NCBI GenBank assembly: GCA_907164885.2
Contig: OU015490.1
Coordinates: forward strand, 202,998,161 to 203,062,160
Direction of reading: 5' to 3'
From: Dolomedes plantarius
Taxonomy: Eukaryota; Arthropoda; Arachnida; Araneae; Dolomedidae
DNA: 64,000 nt
Shown: in pieces, positions 1 through 11,949 of the stretch
How positions within the stretch are numbered: position 1 is the first letter of the stretch
Layout of the letters: each line of letters starts with the position of its first letter
The notes under the pieces: generated by a model
Told to the model about the DNA's origin: nothing
Seen by the model: the letters and a program-made list of their open reading frames with translations, nothing else
Databases searched by the model: none
Program-made: the position numbers and the translations under genes

Positions 1-953
1 ATCACAGGCAAATTGTGCGCATGGCAGTGACGGATCGCTCAGTCACATCACGAACCATAGCACAGCACATGCAGTCTGTAACGCATCATCCAGTGTCTGC
101 GCGTACCATTCGACGCCGTTTACAGCAGAGTGGTCTGCCCGCAAGACGTCCATTGCTTTGTCTACCCTTGACGCAGAACCACAGACGTCTCCGCCGCCAA
201 TGGTGCGATGACAGAAGGATGTGGACGGCAGAATGGAATGAAATTGTCTTTACTGGCGAGTCACGCTTCTGTCTGCAACACCACGATGGTCGCATTCGAG
301 TCTGGAGACACCGTGAAGAGAAGATGCTGAACAGCTGCGTTATGCACCGCCACACTGGTCCTGCACCGGATATTATGGTATGGGCGGTATTGGATATCAC
401 TCTCGCACACCTCTAGTACGCATTGCCGGTACTTTAAACAGCCAGCGCTACATCTCCGAGGTGTTGGAGCCAGTTGTCCTTCCTTACCTTCAGGGCTTGC
501 CCACAGCCATATTTCAACAGGATAATGCGCGACCACACGTGGCACGCATTGTCCAACGGTTCTTCGTCAATCGCCAGATTGAATTGCTTCCCTGGCCGCC
601 TCGCTCTCCGGATCTTTCGCCGATAGAAAACATGTGGTCCATGGTTGCTCTACGATTGACCCAGATTCCATCCCCAGCTGCCACAGCAGATCAACTTTGG
701 CAACGTGTGGAAGCTGCTTGGTCTGCTGTACCCCAAGAACTCATCCAAAGTCTCTTTGAATCAATGCCGAGGCGTGTGGCAGCGGTGATCTCCAACAATG
801 GCGGATACTCTGGCTACTGATTTTGGCAGGAACCACACTTCACAGAAGTCTATAAATTTAATCATTTGATACTTGGTCAACATGCTATCTACAAAATAAA
901 TTTTGTTGTGATATCTCTTGCCTTTCTTGGTGTTGCAATTTGGGTGGCCAGCA

Positions 954-956
<3 letters not shown>
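1..956 (+). mobile_element. Tc1-like transposon copy A, left end outside window
   Basis: The right terminal inverted repeat occupies 929-956 and ends ...GGTGGCCAGCAGTG followed by a TA target. The same terminus closes the other copies at 23719, 40594 and 46020. By comparison with the two full copies (1407 bp each) about 450 bp of this copy lie before the window. The body encodes a Tc1 transposase on the + strand. It abuts a long (TA)n tract on its right. Confidence 0.93.
3..820 (+). pseudogene. Tc1 (DD34E) transposase, 5' part missing, frameshifted
   Basis: The sequence encodes the Tc1/mariner transposase that cuts and reinserts the element in the nucleus. The reading frame enters the window inside the DNA-binding region (HRQIVRMAVTDRSVTSRT), continues into the catalytic core and ends in ...NNGGYSGY. 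The second catalytic Asp lies in QQDNARPH and the Glu in SPIENMW. Two lesions are visible against copies B and D. The first catalytic Asp, FTDESRF elsewhere, is Gly here (codon 255-257). One G is missing from the GGGG run at 380-386, which shifts the frame, so the C-terminal half reads in frame only from about 380. Full-length copies encode about 346 residues. Dead copy. Confidence 0.93.
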
Positions 957-1340
<384 letters not shown>

Positions 1341-2639
1341 CAGAGGCTGTTGGCACATTTTTTTAGACGATTTTGGTAAGCGGTAATAGAAAATCGTTTG
1401 CTGCAAAAGAAATAATTGCAATTGTAATATGTTTTTTAAAGTCAAAATTATCGTCAGCGGCTTGAAAGTTTTGTTTTTATTCAAAATGGCATTTTTAATA
1501 AAGCAGTGGTTCGAAGGCTACATTTATGCTCTTTCCGAAGAGAAATATGCATACTCCGTTATCCAAAAACGATGTGAGAGTCATGGTTTTGTGATATCTA
1601 AATCGTCGATAGGTAATATCGTCAACAAGAAAGGAAATAAACGTCAAATTCGAGCCTCAAGTGGGACAAAAATTCCAAACAAGTATCCAAGGAAAAAACG
1701 GACATCTTCGACTATTGCAAAGGTACGTTGTTTAATGTTAAAAGAAAATCCCCCTAGTCAAAGGACAGTTGCAAAATTATTAAAATGATCGGTGTCCACT
1801 GTAAACAAAATGATAAACGTTGATTTAAATCTTAAGAAAGCGAAAAAAAGCAATGTGCATCGTCTTCTTCCAAATCATATCGCTGAACGCAGGACACGCT
1901 GCAGAATTCTATATGAGAAACACTTATCCAAAGAAAAATGGAAAACAATTGTCACAATAGATGGATCATGGATGTATTTAAACGATTGCAACAAAAAAAG
2001 AGCCATTTATTATCATAAAAGGGGAGAAAAAAATTTAAGTACATGGTTCAAAGAATCGAAAGAAAGTTTTTCTAAGTGATTCATGATTGTTGCTGGTTTT
2101 TCTTATAATGGCAAGTTAAAAATAAAGAGAGTGGAAAAAAAATGTCAAGATTAACTCCAAATACTATCAGAAACATATTTTATCGCCAATTTTCCTGAAT
2201 GAAATACCATCGCTTTACCCACAGTGCCATCAATCTGTGAGACTCCATCAGGACAAAGCTAGCAGTCACACATCAAAATCCACTGAAAATTTCCTAAAAG
2301 AAATGGAACAAAAAACTGGTATCAAGGCCATACCCTTCACTGATATCCCTACTAAATCTCCCGATGTATCACCTATGGATTTTTGTGCTTTCGGACTTTA
2401 AAATCTGCATTATCCAAACGTCGTCCCAAAACCCTTACAGGACTCTGGAAAGCTGTTCAGGAGGAATGGGATAGAATACCTCTTCTGACACTTCAAAAGG
2501 CATTATTATCCTGGAAATTGCGGTGTCGAAAGATAGTTCAGAATAATGGATGTCAAACAGAACATTTAAAACACAAGAATTTTATGTAATTTAGTTTTGT
2601 GAATACAATATACATCGTCTAAAAAATGTGTGAACAGCC

Positions 2640-2643
<4 letters not shown>
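1341..2643 (+). mobile_element. Mariner-like element, DD41D type, 1303 bp
   Basis: Terminal inverted repeats of about 30 bp: the left end starts CAGAGGCTGTTGGCACA at 1341. The right end, read in reverse complement from 2643, starts CAGAGGCTGTTCACACA. Both continue TTTTTTAGACGAT and both are flanked by TA. One transposase pseudogene fills the interior. (TA)n tracts flank it on both sides. Confidence 0.93.
1486..2589 (+). pseudogene. Mariner-like transposase (DD41D), multiply disrupted
   Basis: A methionine at 1486 opens [20 protein letters not shown], a likely N-terminal helix-turn-helix. The first catalytic Asp is in TIDGSWMYL, the second in LHQDKASSHTS (codon 2252-2254), the third in SPMDFCAFG (codon 2378-2380). 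The last two lie in one uninterrupted frame with 41 residues between them, which defines the DD41D class (rosa/VISITOR in the literature) rather than classic DD34D mariner. Damage: in-frame TGA at 1786 and 2077, a frameshift near 2140-2146, another near 2399. The C-terminus ends ...HLKHKNFM. Dead copy; family assignment rests on Asp spacing and TIRs. Confidence 0.88.

Positions 2644-2677
<34 letters not shown>
2644..2677. repeat. (TA)n microsatellite
   Basis: Short TA run directly after the right terminus of the DD41D mariner. Confidence 0.95.
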
Positions 2678-2680
<3 letters not shown>

Positions 2681-3400
2681 TCAGCGCATGCATGCTGTTT
2701 TTAAGGTATATTACAAAAACGGAAGCATAACTAGTAGAACAGTACAAAAGCATGTTTAAGATGCAAATATGGGATATCCGAAAAAGGTTAATTCGCTACC
2801 CTGAAACATCATTTCATTTTTACAATGTAGGCAAAGAAGTTTGTGAACCCCTGCTGTAAATGATAGATTTGGAAAGCGATATATCAGAAAAAAAATTATT
2901 ATTAATGTAAAATTTAAACATAATACCTATTTATATAGTTATGTCAAAAGGATATAATTTCCGTTTATAGTGATTGATTTGAAGAGAAATTATCAGAGAT
3001 TTTAGATTATTCATATTAAGCGAAAAAAGTAAAAGTATTGAAGTTCCTTAAAAGAACCATATTCAAAAACTACTATTTTCTCTTCCATTAAACACTCTAA
3101 ATGTTGAAAAGGAATGGACTAAATATCTACAACTTATATATAATTGCCATCATATTACCTTAAATGCCATCAATTTAAATAACATCATGTGCTGTATCTA
3201 AAAATCAGAAAAAAATGACAGCTAGAATGCGGTAAAAATAAATTTGTCTGATGAATGTCCTGTTACCGTGCCCACGCTAAAAACATATTACGTGACGTTA
3301 AATAGTAATCAGTTTGCTGTTGACATCAAAGTTATGCATATAGAAATTAAATAAATCTATCTCGATTAATTATGTAAATTATATGTATGTTGTCGCACTA
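2678..3400. other. AT-rich spacer, nothing recognised
   Basis: No coding signal, inverted repeat or tandem structure that I can support. Confidence 0.6.
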
Positions 3401-4239
3401 AAATTGATGAATAACTGAAATAGTATCGAAATAAATATCTCTGTTCAGAATTAACGAACAAGTAATGAAGTAGAAAAGTGATATTACGGCAAAAATATGG
3501 AAGCGATATCTTTTTATATGGAATGATATAAATTGCTCTCAACAGTCTCAAACAGTAGATTAAAATCTCGAGCAAAGTTATGTTACTATACGCAGTGAAT
3601 TTTGATATCATTGCGATATATATTTGGCTAGTAATTTCCTTGACTTGACACAAAACATTTGATAGAACAATGAGCTGTATGTTTTCCTCATATCGTTTCT
3701 CCATATCAAATTGATGAGTAACTGAAACAGTACCGAAATAAATATCTCTGTTCAGAATTAATGAACAAGTAATGAAGTAGAAAAGTGATATTACGGCAAA
3801 AATATGGAAGCGATATCTTTTTATATGGAATGATATAAATTGCTCTCAACAGTACCAAACAGTAGATTAAAATCTCGAGCAAAGTTATGTTACTATACGC
3901 AGTGAATTTTGATATCATTGCGATATATATTTGGCTAGTAATTTCCTTGACTTAGACACAAAACATTTGATAGAACAATGAGTTGTATGTTTTCCCCATA
4001 TCGTTTCTCCATATCAAATTGATGAGTAACTGAAACAGTACCGAAATAAATATCTCTGTTCAGAATTAATAAACAAGTCATGAAGTAGAAAAGTGATATT
4101 ACGGCAAAAATATGGATATCTTTTTATATGCAATGAAATAGATTACGTCTCATCAGTCTTAAAAGTTGATTTAAATCTCGTGCTAAGTTATATTAATCTA
4201 TGAAGTGAATTTTGATAACATTGTGATATATATATATAT

Positions 4240-5110
4240 CGGTTTGGTACGATTCGGCTCGACCGTTGCGGCGCTGGCCAATTCGGCGCAGTTGTTTCGG
4301 CGCCAGATATTTGCAGTCCGAACTTTTTAAGTGTAAGAACTATTAATTTAAAAAAAAATAGGGGGAGGTAACTACGAGGATTTGACGTTCTACAATCTTG
4401 TTGAAATATCTTTTTCTCGGTTTAAGAAAGAAATTAGCCAGGAGGCAGAATGAGGTAGTGCTTTTCCCCAAAACCAAACGGAAAAAATTTACACTGTACA
4501 TATGTACTGTACATATGTACAAAAATAAATTCATAAACAAAGTATAAACACGGAGACATTAGTAGGATTTGAAAAATTTTAAATTTTCCCCTATAAAATG
4601 CATTATTACTTTAATTAGCCATCTGATAATTGTGAGCAATGCTCCTCAGATACTCTATTGCAGACATAGAATCAAATTTAAGAATATTATATCTTATCCT
4701 TCGTCTGCATCTCTATTTTTTTTTAAAACTTTGGGGTTGGTTCATGACCGGCTAGCAATTTTTCAAAATCAGCATCCCTTCCTTTTTGCACTTTGCGTAG
4801 TCCGTCTGTCAGTTTCCAGATAGTTGGGTGTTGCATTCCCAATTCATACTGTAGTTTAACACTAAATTTAATAATTTTTAACTGCAAAAATTAATTTCTT
4901 TTCTCAGCTTATCGCTGTCTCCTTTAAATTGCGCAAAATTCTATTCATCTTTAATATCTTTCATAAATAATTTAAAATAATTTTTTTCAGGCATTAAAAA
5001 AATCACAAATTACGTTGTTTCACGAAAATTTGACGAAAATGCAATGACCTGAATGACCTCCATCACCGAATAGATTTTCGCCGAAGGCCGCACCGAATAG
5101 TCCCATTTCG
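4240..5110. mobile_element. Non-autonomous TA-inserted MITE, 871 bp, copy 1
   Basis: It interrupts the TATATA step of a 307-bp monomer. The left end reads CGGTTTGGTACGATTCGGCT and the right end in reverse complement reads CGAAATGGGACTATTCGGTG. These match at most positions and share ATTCGG. Several TTCGGCG/CGCCGAA motifs cluster in the first 80 and last 40 bases. No transposase is encoded. A palindrome around 4497-4520 (repeated TACATATGTAC) lies inside. Probably a Tc1/mariner-mobilised element. Confidence 0.75.
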
Positions 5111-6045
5111 TATATATATGATTAGTAATTTCTTTCACTTAGACACAAAACTTGACAGAGCAGTAGGCTGTCTGTTTTCCCCATATCAAATTGATGAGTA
5201 ACTGAAGCAGTACCGAAATAAATATCTCTGTTCAGAATTAATGAACAACTAATGAAGTAGAAAAGTGATATTACGGCAAAAATATTTAAGCGATATCTTT
5301 TTATGTGGAATGAAATGTATTACTTCTCAACAGTCTCAAACAGTCGATTAGAATCTCGTGCTAAATTATATTAATCTATGTAGTGAATTTTGATATCATT
5401 GCGATATATATTTGGTTAGAAATTTCTTTCACTTAGACACAAAAACTCGATAGAACTGTCTGGCTCGAACTTTATAGGCTGTCTGTTTTCCCCATATTGT
5501 TTCCCCATATCAAATTGATGAATAACTGAAATAATACCGAAATAAATATCTCTGTTCAGAATTAATGAACAAGTAATGAAGTAGAAAAGTGATATTACGG
5601 CAAAAATATGGAAGCGATATCTTTTTGTATGGAATGATATAAATTGCTCTCAACAGTCTCAAACAGTAGATTAAAATCTCGAGCAAAGTTATGTTACTAT
5701 ACGCAGGGAATTTTGATATCATTGCGATATATATTTGGCTAGTAATTTCCTTGACTTGACACAAAACATTTGATAGAACAATGAGCTGTATATTTTCCTC
5801 ATATCGTTTCTCCATATCAAATTGATGAGTAACTGAAACAGTACCGAAATAAATATCTCTGTTCAGAATTAATGAACAAGTAATGAAGTAGAAAAGTGAT
5901 ATTACGACAAAAATATGGAAGCGATATCTTTTTATATGCAATGAAATAGATTACGTCTCATCAGTCTTAAAAGTTGATTTAAATCTCGTGCTAAGTTATA
6001 TTAATCTATGAAGTGAATTTAGATAACATTGTGATATATATATAT

Positions 6046-6918
6046 CGGTTTGGTACGATTCGGCTCGACCGTTGCGGCGCTGGCCAATTCGGCGCAGTTG
6101 TTTCGGCGCCAGATATTTGCAGTCCGAACTTTTTAAGTGTAAGAACTATTAATTTAAAAAGAATAGGGGGAGGTAACTACGAGGATTTGACGTTCTACAA
6201 TCTTGTTGAAATATCTTTTTCTCGGTTTAAGAAAGAAATTAGCCAGGAGGCAGAATGAGGTAGTGCTTTTCCACAAAACCAAACGGAAAAAATTTACATT
6301 GTACATATGTACTGTACATATGTACAAAAATAAATTCATAAACAAAGTATAAACACGGAGACGTTAGTAGGATTTGTAAAAATTTAAATTTTTTTCCCTA
6401 TAAAATGCATTATTACTTTAATTAGCCATCTGATAATTGTGAGCAATGCTCCTCAGATACTCTATTGCAGACATAGAATCAAATTTAAGAATATTATATC
6501 TTATCCTTCGTCTGCATCTCTATTTTTTTTTTAAACTTTGGGGTTGGTTCATGACCGGCTAACAATTTTTCAAAATCAGCATCCCTTCCTTTTTGCACTT
6601 TGCGTAGTCCGTCTGTCAGTTTCCAGATAGTTGGGTGTTGCATTCCCAATTCATACTGTAGTTTAACACTAAATTTAATAATTTTTAACTGCAAAAATTA
6701 ATTTCTTTTCTCAGCTTATCGCTGTCTCCTTTAAATTGCGCAAAATTCTATTCATCTTTAATATCTTTCATAAATAATTTAAAATAATTTTTTTCAGGCA
6801 TTAAAAAAAATCACAAATTACGTTGTTTCACGAAAATTTGACGAAAATGGAATGACCTGAATGACCTCCATCACCGAATAGATTTTCGCCGAAGGCCGCC
6901 CCGAATAGTCCCATTTCG
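6046..6918. mobile_element. Non-autonomous TA-inserted MITE, 873 bp, copy 2
   Basis: Nearly identical to 4240-5110 and in the same position of the same monomer type. It was therefore copied by the local 1.8-kb duplication rather than inserted separately. Confidence 0.75.
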
Positions 6919-7560
6919 TATATATATGATTAGTAATTTATTTCACTTAGACACAAAACTTGACAGAGCAGTAGGCTGTCTGTTTTCCCCATATCAAATT
7001 GATGAGTAACTGAAGCAGTGCCGAAATAAATATCTCTGTTCAGAATTAATGAACAACTAATGAAGTAGAAAAATGATATTACGGCAAAAATATTTAAGCG
7101 ATATCTTTTTATGTGGAATGAAATGTATTACTTCTCAACAGTCTCAAACAGTCGATTAGAATCTCGTGCTAAATTATATTAATCTATGCAGTGAATTTTG
7201 ATATCATTGCGATATATATTTAGTTAGTAATTTCTTTCACTTAGACACAAAAACTCGATAGAACTGTCTGGCTCGAACTTTATAGGCTGTCTGTTTTCCC
7301 CATATTGTTTCCCCATACCAAATTGATGAATAACTGAAATAATACCGAAATAAATATCTCTGTTCAGAATTAATGAACAAGTAATGAAGTAGAAAAGTGA
7401 TATTACGGCAAAAATATGGAAGCGATATATTTTTATATGGAATGAAATATATCACTTCTTAACAGTCTCAAACGGTCGATTAAAATCTCGTGCTCAATTA
7501 TATTAATCTATGGAGTGAACTTTGATATCATTGTGATATATATTTGACTAGTGATTTCCT

Positions 7561-7936
7561 TGACTTCTAGTTCAGTAAATAGCGTAAACCTCACAATATT
7601 TCAAGAATAGCTTAGGAATATGCTAAGCATGCTTTTGTTGAAGATTTTGATTCTGATTCAAATAGAAATCTAATCTATGTTCCAATCTGCAATAGGGGAT
7701 AATATCTACATTTATGAGAACGTTATAAGATAAGTAATAATAGACAAATTCTTGGGTAAGCAATTATAAATAAAATATTGTGTTAGTTATCCAGGAATTT
7801 TCCTTAGCAAATGCAAAACTGCTTCAATAAATTTTGAGAAATTTTTGTATACAGCACGAATACTTTTTAAAGTGTGAAAGTCTCATGAAGGACAATCACT
7901 GTTGAGGTCGTTGAGAATTAATCTATTTTATTTCAC
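7561..7936. other. Spacer, nothing recognised
   Basis: AT-rich; no repeat, TIR or coding signal seen. Confidence 0.5.
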
Positions 7937-8100
7937 ATGAATAGATACTACTTCAATATTTTTGCTGTAATATCACTTTTCTGCTTCATTCCTTGTTCAT
8001 TAATTCTGAACAGAGATATTTATTTCTGTACTATTGCAGTTATTCCTCAATTTGATATGGGAAAAACATGCAGCCTATTGTTCCATCAAGTTTTTTTTTT
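7937..8100 (-). repeat. Inverted partial copy of the 307-bp monomer
   Basis: Reverse complement of the monomer portion around the conserved GAACAGAGATATTTATTT box, opposite in orientation to the main array. Confidence 0.85.
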
Positions 8101-8163
8101 GATTGGATGGTTTCATTAATTGTATCAAGCTAATTGTTTCTTGTTTAATAACACTCCTTAAAT

Positions 8164-8430
8164 ATGAAAATTCTAGTTAGTATTTTCCTATTAGTATTTG
8201 TTGCATTAATAACAGAGAAAGTACAGAAGGTTTTCAAAATAATGGAAACACAGACCACTTCTGCAGCAGTTTTTATTAATGAACTGCAGGTCCACTTTTG
8301 CTTGCAAAACAGCATAAATTCAACGTGTAATAAAAGTGATATTAGTAGACAAAAATACGAATCTCTAGAGACTTCTGATATCGACACCCTTGTAGCAAAC
8401 AATGGATTCCCTAAGTTCTTAATTCCCTAA
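8164..8430 (+). CDS. Unrecognised 88-aa ORF with signal-like N-terminus (doubtful)
   Basis: The ATG at 8164 opens MKILVSIFLLVFVALITEK, which has the charge and hydrophobic core of a secretory signal peptide. A polar, moderately cysteine-containing tail follows, ending NGFPKFLIP. It lies between an inverted (7937-8100) and a direct (8460-8640) partial monomer of the local repeat. I recognise no family. It could be an exon of a small secreted protein, but hydrophobic frames are common by chance in AT-rich DNA, and no promoter or intron signal decides it. Confidence 0.15.
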   Translation: MKILVSIFLLVFVALITEKVQKVFKIMETQTTSAAVFINELQVHFCLQNSINSTCNKSDISRQKYESLETSDIDTLVANNGFPKFLIP

Positions 8431-8459
8431 GTTGAAATAGCTTTGCAGATTAAACTAGT

Positions 8460-8640
8460 AACTCTGTCGATTAAAATTTTATGCTAAGTTATTATTATAT
8501 TAATCTATTAATATATTAATCTATACAGTGAATTTTGATATCATTGCGATATATATTTGGTTAATAATTTCCTTGACTTAGACAACAAGAAAAAAAACTC
8601 GATAGAACAATAGACTGTATGTTTTCTCCCATATCGTTAT
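8460..8640 (+). repeat. Direct partial copy of the 307-bp monomer
   Basis: Matches the monomer half containing GTGAATTTTGATATCATTGC, with a local duplication of the TATTAATCTA step. Degraded relative to the main array. Confidence 0.8.
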
Positions 8641-8898
8641 TAAACTAAAAAACTAAAACAAAAATGATTAACTTAAAGATTTCGTTATTTTTACTACAAA
8701 ACACGACCTGTTTAAGCTGCTTTTAATGCATTATGCCAGATGACTATTGCTTTTGTACGTAGACCAGAATTTATATTAGTTCACTAAATTGAGGGTAGTA
8801 TATTTTTTAAGATTGTATCATCCGATTTTGTGCTTTCCGACTTCTGGAAAAAAAACTACCTCAGATATAAGAAGCTTGTGTAAGTTATCAGGAATTTA
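8641..8898. other. Spacer, nothing recognised
   Basis: AT-rich sequence between the repeat remnant and the SINE. Confidence 0.5.
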
Positions 8899-9259
8899 GG
8901 GCTTGAGGCCTAGTGGCAGCCTAGTGGTAACGCGTCGACTTTCGCTGCTGAGGGTACTCGGATCGAATCCCGACATTAACTATCATTGTATCTAGGCTGG
9001 ATATGGGCACGTTAAATACGTAGAAGGGAAAATTCCTCTATGAGGTCAGAGAGGGTGGGAGAGTGTACGATCCCCCAGATATCAATCACTCTTGGGGAAG
9101 CTCGGTCAAAATTAAGCTTGGCTAAATTACTTGGCTAAATCGGACTCTGGCCCTTGTGTTACCATTATAAAACAGGAGCCGCATTTCTTTGCCAAATAGC
9201 CTATATGGACCTGGTCCGCAATAGATTCTAGCCAGGGGGCATTAGAAACAACAACAATT
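8899..9259 (+). mobile_element. tRNA-derived SINE, family A
   Basis: A pol III split promoter is visible: A-box-like TGGCAGCCTAGTGG near 8913 and B-box-like GGATCGAATCC near 8960. A non-tRNA body follows, ending in an ACAACAACAAT tail. The segment 9111-9184 (CTCGGTCAAAATTA ... AACAGGAGCCGCA) recurs in the SINE at 42781-43140, which has a different head. The head itself recurs at 14886-15049. The element would depend on a LINE for retrotransposition. Confidence 0.85.
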
Positions 9260-9860
9260 ATGAATTTAAGAAAATATCAGATGAAACAAAATGTGTCACA
9301 CATAAAAAGGAATTAAAGTTGCATCAATTTTATTTTAGTATTATCTTCATCTAAAAGTCATTTGAGGAATTATTAAGTTTAATTAAATTTGCTAAAGTTT
9401 TGAATCTTTCAAACTTTTTTGCTGTCACCATTTTTGCGTGTTATTAAATATATTCTATTTAACTGCTGAGAAAATGTTTGTCAATGGAAAAGGTGAAAAA
9501 ACGACTTGTACACACTACATGAAGAAAGAAAATATAATTTGTAACTTTGTCTTTTATAACTTGTACTTTATTTCAAAACTTTTTCATTTGGGATGTACGA
9601 ATAATCTGCAAAAGCGTATAATCAATCTGTGGTTAACTGGGGTAGTAGAAATAAACAGTGGATTAAAAACGATGTGAAAAGAGAAGGAAGAAAAATTATA
9701 TTGCTGTCTACATTTATGAGGCAAAAAATGTCTAAATTATTCCTTAATAGGTATGGTTGCGTAAATTATTACTTAGTTCATTCTAACACCAAGAAGTGGA
9801 AAAATCAATGAGCAACATAATTTGCAAGATATAATATCAACTTTTATTACATACTCTCAT
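9260..9860. other. AT-rich spacer, nothing recognised
   Basis: Short open frames at 9438-9677 and 9629-9811 have no recognisable domain and the composition of spacer. Confidence 0.5.
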
Positions 9861-10282
9861 TTAGGCTTCTGCGTACTAATCCTATAGGATTCGCTCACCT
9901 CAATATTAACCTATAGAGATAAAGGGGCTACTATTTACAGCTACATAAATGCCGATAATCCAGTAAAAATGGTATTTTCAGATAGCCGGAACTTTTCTGC
10001 ACCTTGCATCAGGATTCATTTTATGAATTTCGCCCACCAAAGGAATTTAGGAGCGTTTAAAACACACTATACCAGATATTTTCTTCAAATAATTTAAATT
10101 TTAAAATGTTATTTGCATTTTTTTTAAAAAACAAAAATTGCCCCAAGGTGTAAAATTTCTTTCTCTGTTACGGAGTACATAAAAAAAAATTCAATCGAAA
10201 TCGGCAATCCTTGGACAAATTTTCTCCGCAGGTTAACACTGAGGTGAGCAAATCCAATAGAGTTAGTAAACAGCAGTACTAA
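9861..10282. mobile_element. Foldback/MITE element, family S, copy S1 (422 bp)
   Basis: The two ends are inverted repeats of about 55 bp. The left includes GGATTCGCTCACCTCAATAT at 9908 and the right, in reverse complement, GGATTTGCTCACCTCAGTGT. Both start TTAG. No coding capacity. Related sequences occur at 42404, 43290, 44792 and 47474. A shared internal box is AAGGTGTAAAATTTCTTTCT. Confidence 0.7.
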
Positions 10283-11630
10283 GTATATTAATAGAGATAT
10301 TAATATACTACAGTAAATTTATAAAATTTGTGACCAAAATATAGATTTTATAGATAAAGTTATACATTGAAATACAAATAAAAATTGTTTCTTAATATAA
10401 ATAACAATTGTTGTCAATTTATAAAATTTCATGTGTTAAATTGCTTAGTGAAATGTTCAAATTATATTTTTGAGAATAATCTGCTAGTTTCAACTAATGA
10501 CAAGGCTGGATGTAAGCTTATTTTGATTTCATATTTTAACTCATTTCACTCCTTTTTAACTCATTTTTTACTTCAGGTATTTGATTTTACATTTGCAGTA
10601 TTATTATCATAATCTTAGTTAAAACCTTCCCATTATTTCTAAAATAGTAAAGTACGCTTGAATTTATAGTGGACCTTTTGTGGCTATTTATGCAACCAAA
10701 TATGCAGTTAAAGGCATGTAGGAAAATTACGTATTACTTTGTATCCGTGTGCGATTGTTTTGACTAATGCAAAGATGCTAACATGCTATCACATCTTCCT
10801 GTTCATTACGATGAAAAGATAGATCCTCTAAAATTAATTTGTGTCCTCAAAATTTACTTTTCAGCCATGTTCCTTGTATTATTAATTTATAATTATTTGG
10901 TTTGAACTTAACTGCTAAAGTTAAAATCAAACTGACTACATGGTTAAATTACAGTGAAAACAAAATTCTAATAAATAACTGAGCATATAACTAGCTTCTA
11001 ATTTTTGTTGAAAATCTGTATAAGTGAATTATGTTACTGGATTTAATTGATAACATTTGAAGTAATTTTTGTTAATGATTCGCTATTCATTAGTTAAAGC
11101 CACGATTATGTTATTATGGGCAACATGTATAGTCTTGTATATGATTTCTATACCACTTAAAAGCAATCTATAGCTGCTATATTCATGCCAGCTCAAAATC
11201 GTGTTAGTATAACAAGAATAATTTTGCAATAAATCTTATGTGCCTTGCTTTTTAGACTGTAATGGTGCTATAAGAGAAATATTTAATGTAATTTTCTGCG
11301 CGGTATAGTTTAGTAAAAAATTCGCGAATAGGATAAATGTTTAAAAGTTTTGTCAGCATCAGACCTATTAATATAATCGGATTTTGGACAGTATACAAAA
11401 TCTGAAGGAAGGCAGACTTTTGGTCTACTTTTGGTCCATTTAATGCTTTCACAAAATTCCTTTACCTTCAGTAATATCAAACAATCTGTAAAACAATTTG
11501 CAAGCATTAAACAAGGGACATTCTGAGCTTCTTATTCATAAAAAATCTAAGATATAATTTTCGACATCTACTTACCTATATTACTGGTTGTTAGTTCTTG
11601 TTGTCTCCGATATTGATGCCGTTCGAAATG
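10283..11630. other. AT-rich spacer, nothing recognised
   Basis: No TIR, tandem repeat or domain-bearing frame seen in this 1.3-kb stretch. Confidence 0.5.
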
Positions 11631-11680
11631 CTAGGGTACACTCGATTCTAGGGTACACTCGATTCTAGGGTACACTCGAT
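11631..11680. repeat. 17-bp tandem repeat, ~3 units
   Basis: Unit CTAGGGTACACTCGATT occurs almost exactly three times in succession. Confidence 0.95.
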
Positions 11681-11949
11681 GCGTATCACGCTTAGCAGCG
11701 GTGTAGGACATATTGAACAATTTTGATGATCAGCTGGCTGTTGATTATCTGTCTCTGGGGGATATCAAGAAGATAAATTAAACTAATATAATCCTTTTTA
11801 TTGATTATTATCAGGCTACTATCAGAGCCATTACATCTATCTCTATCTGCGACTCGGAATCATTTTTAAGTTACCAAACTACATTCAATTATAGATAGTA
11901 GTCGACGTGTCACACTGCATTGAATCTCTAGTCATTGTGATATTTATAA

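Larger units (their letters stand above)
3401..7560. repeat. ~307-bp monomer array within a ~1.8-kb tandem duplication
   Basis: A conserved box (AAATTGATGAGTAACTGAAA) begins monomers at about 3401, 3708, 4016, 5188, 5512, 5819, 6996 and 7320. The basic spacings are 307, 308, 324, 307 and 324 bp. The larger gaps (4016 to 5188, 5819 to 6996) are monomers split by the same 871-bp insertion. The order repeats with an offset of 1803-1808 bp (3708 to 5512, 4016 to 5819, 5188 to 6996), so a ~1.8-kb block is tandemly duplicated. Minus-strand open frames inside (for example 5510-5941) run from one monomer into the next and look non-coding. Confidence 0.93.

Noticed and set aside
5510..5941. 143-codon minus-strand frame with hydrophobic segments
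   Set aside because: Spans two 307-bp repeat monomers; the period is not a multiple of three and other monomers break the frame.
11631..11680. CRISPR-like short repeats
   Set aside because: The 17-bp units are directly tandem with no spacers.
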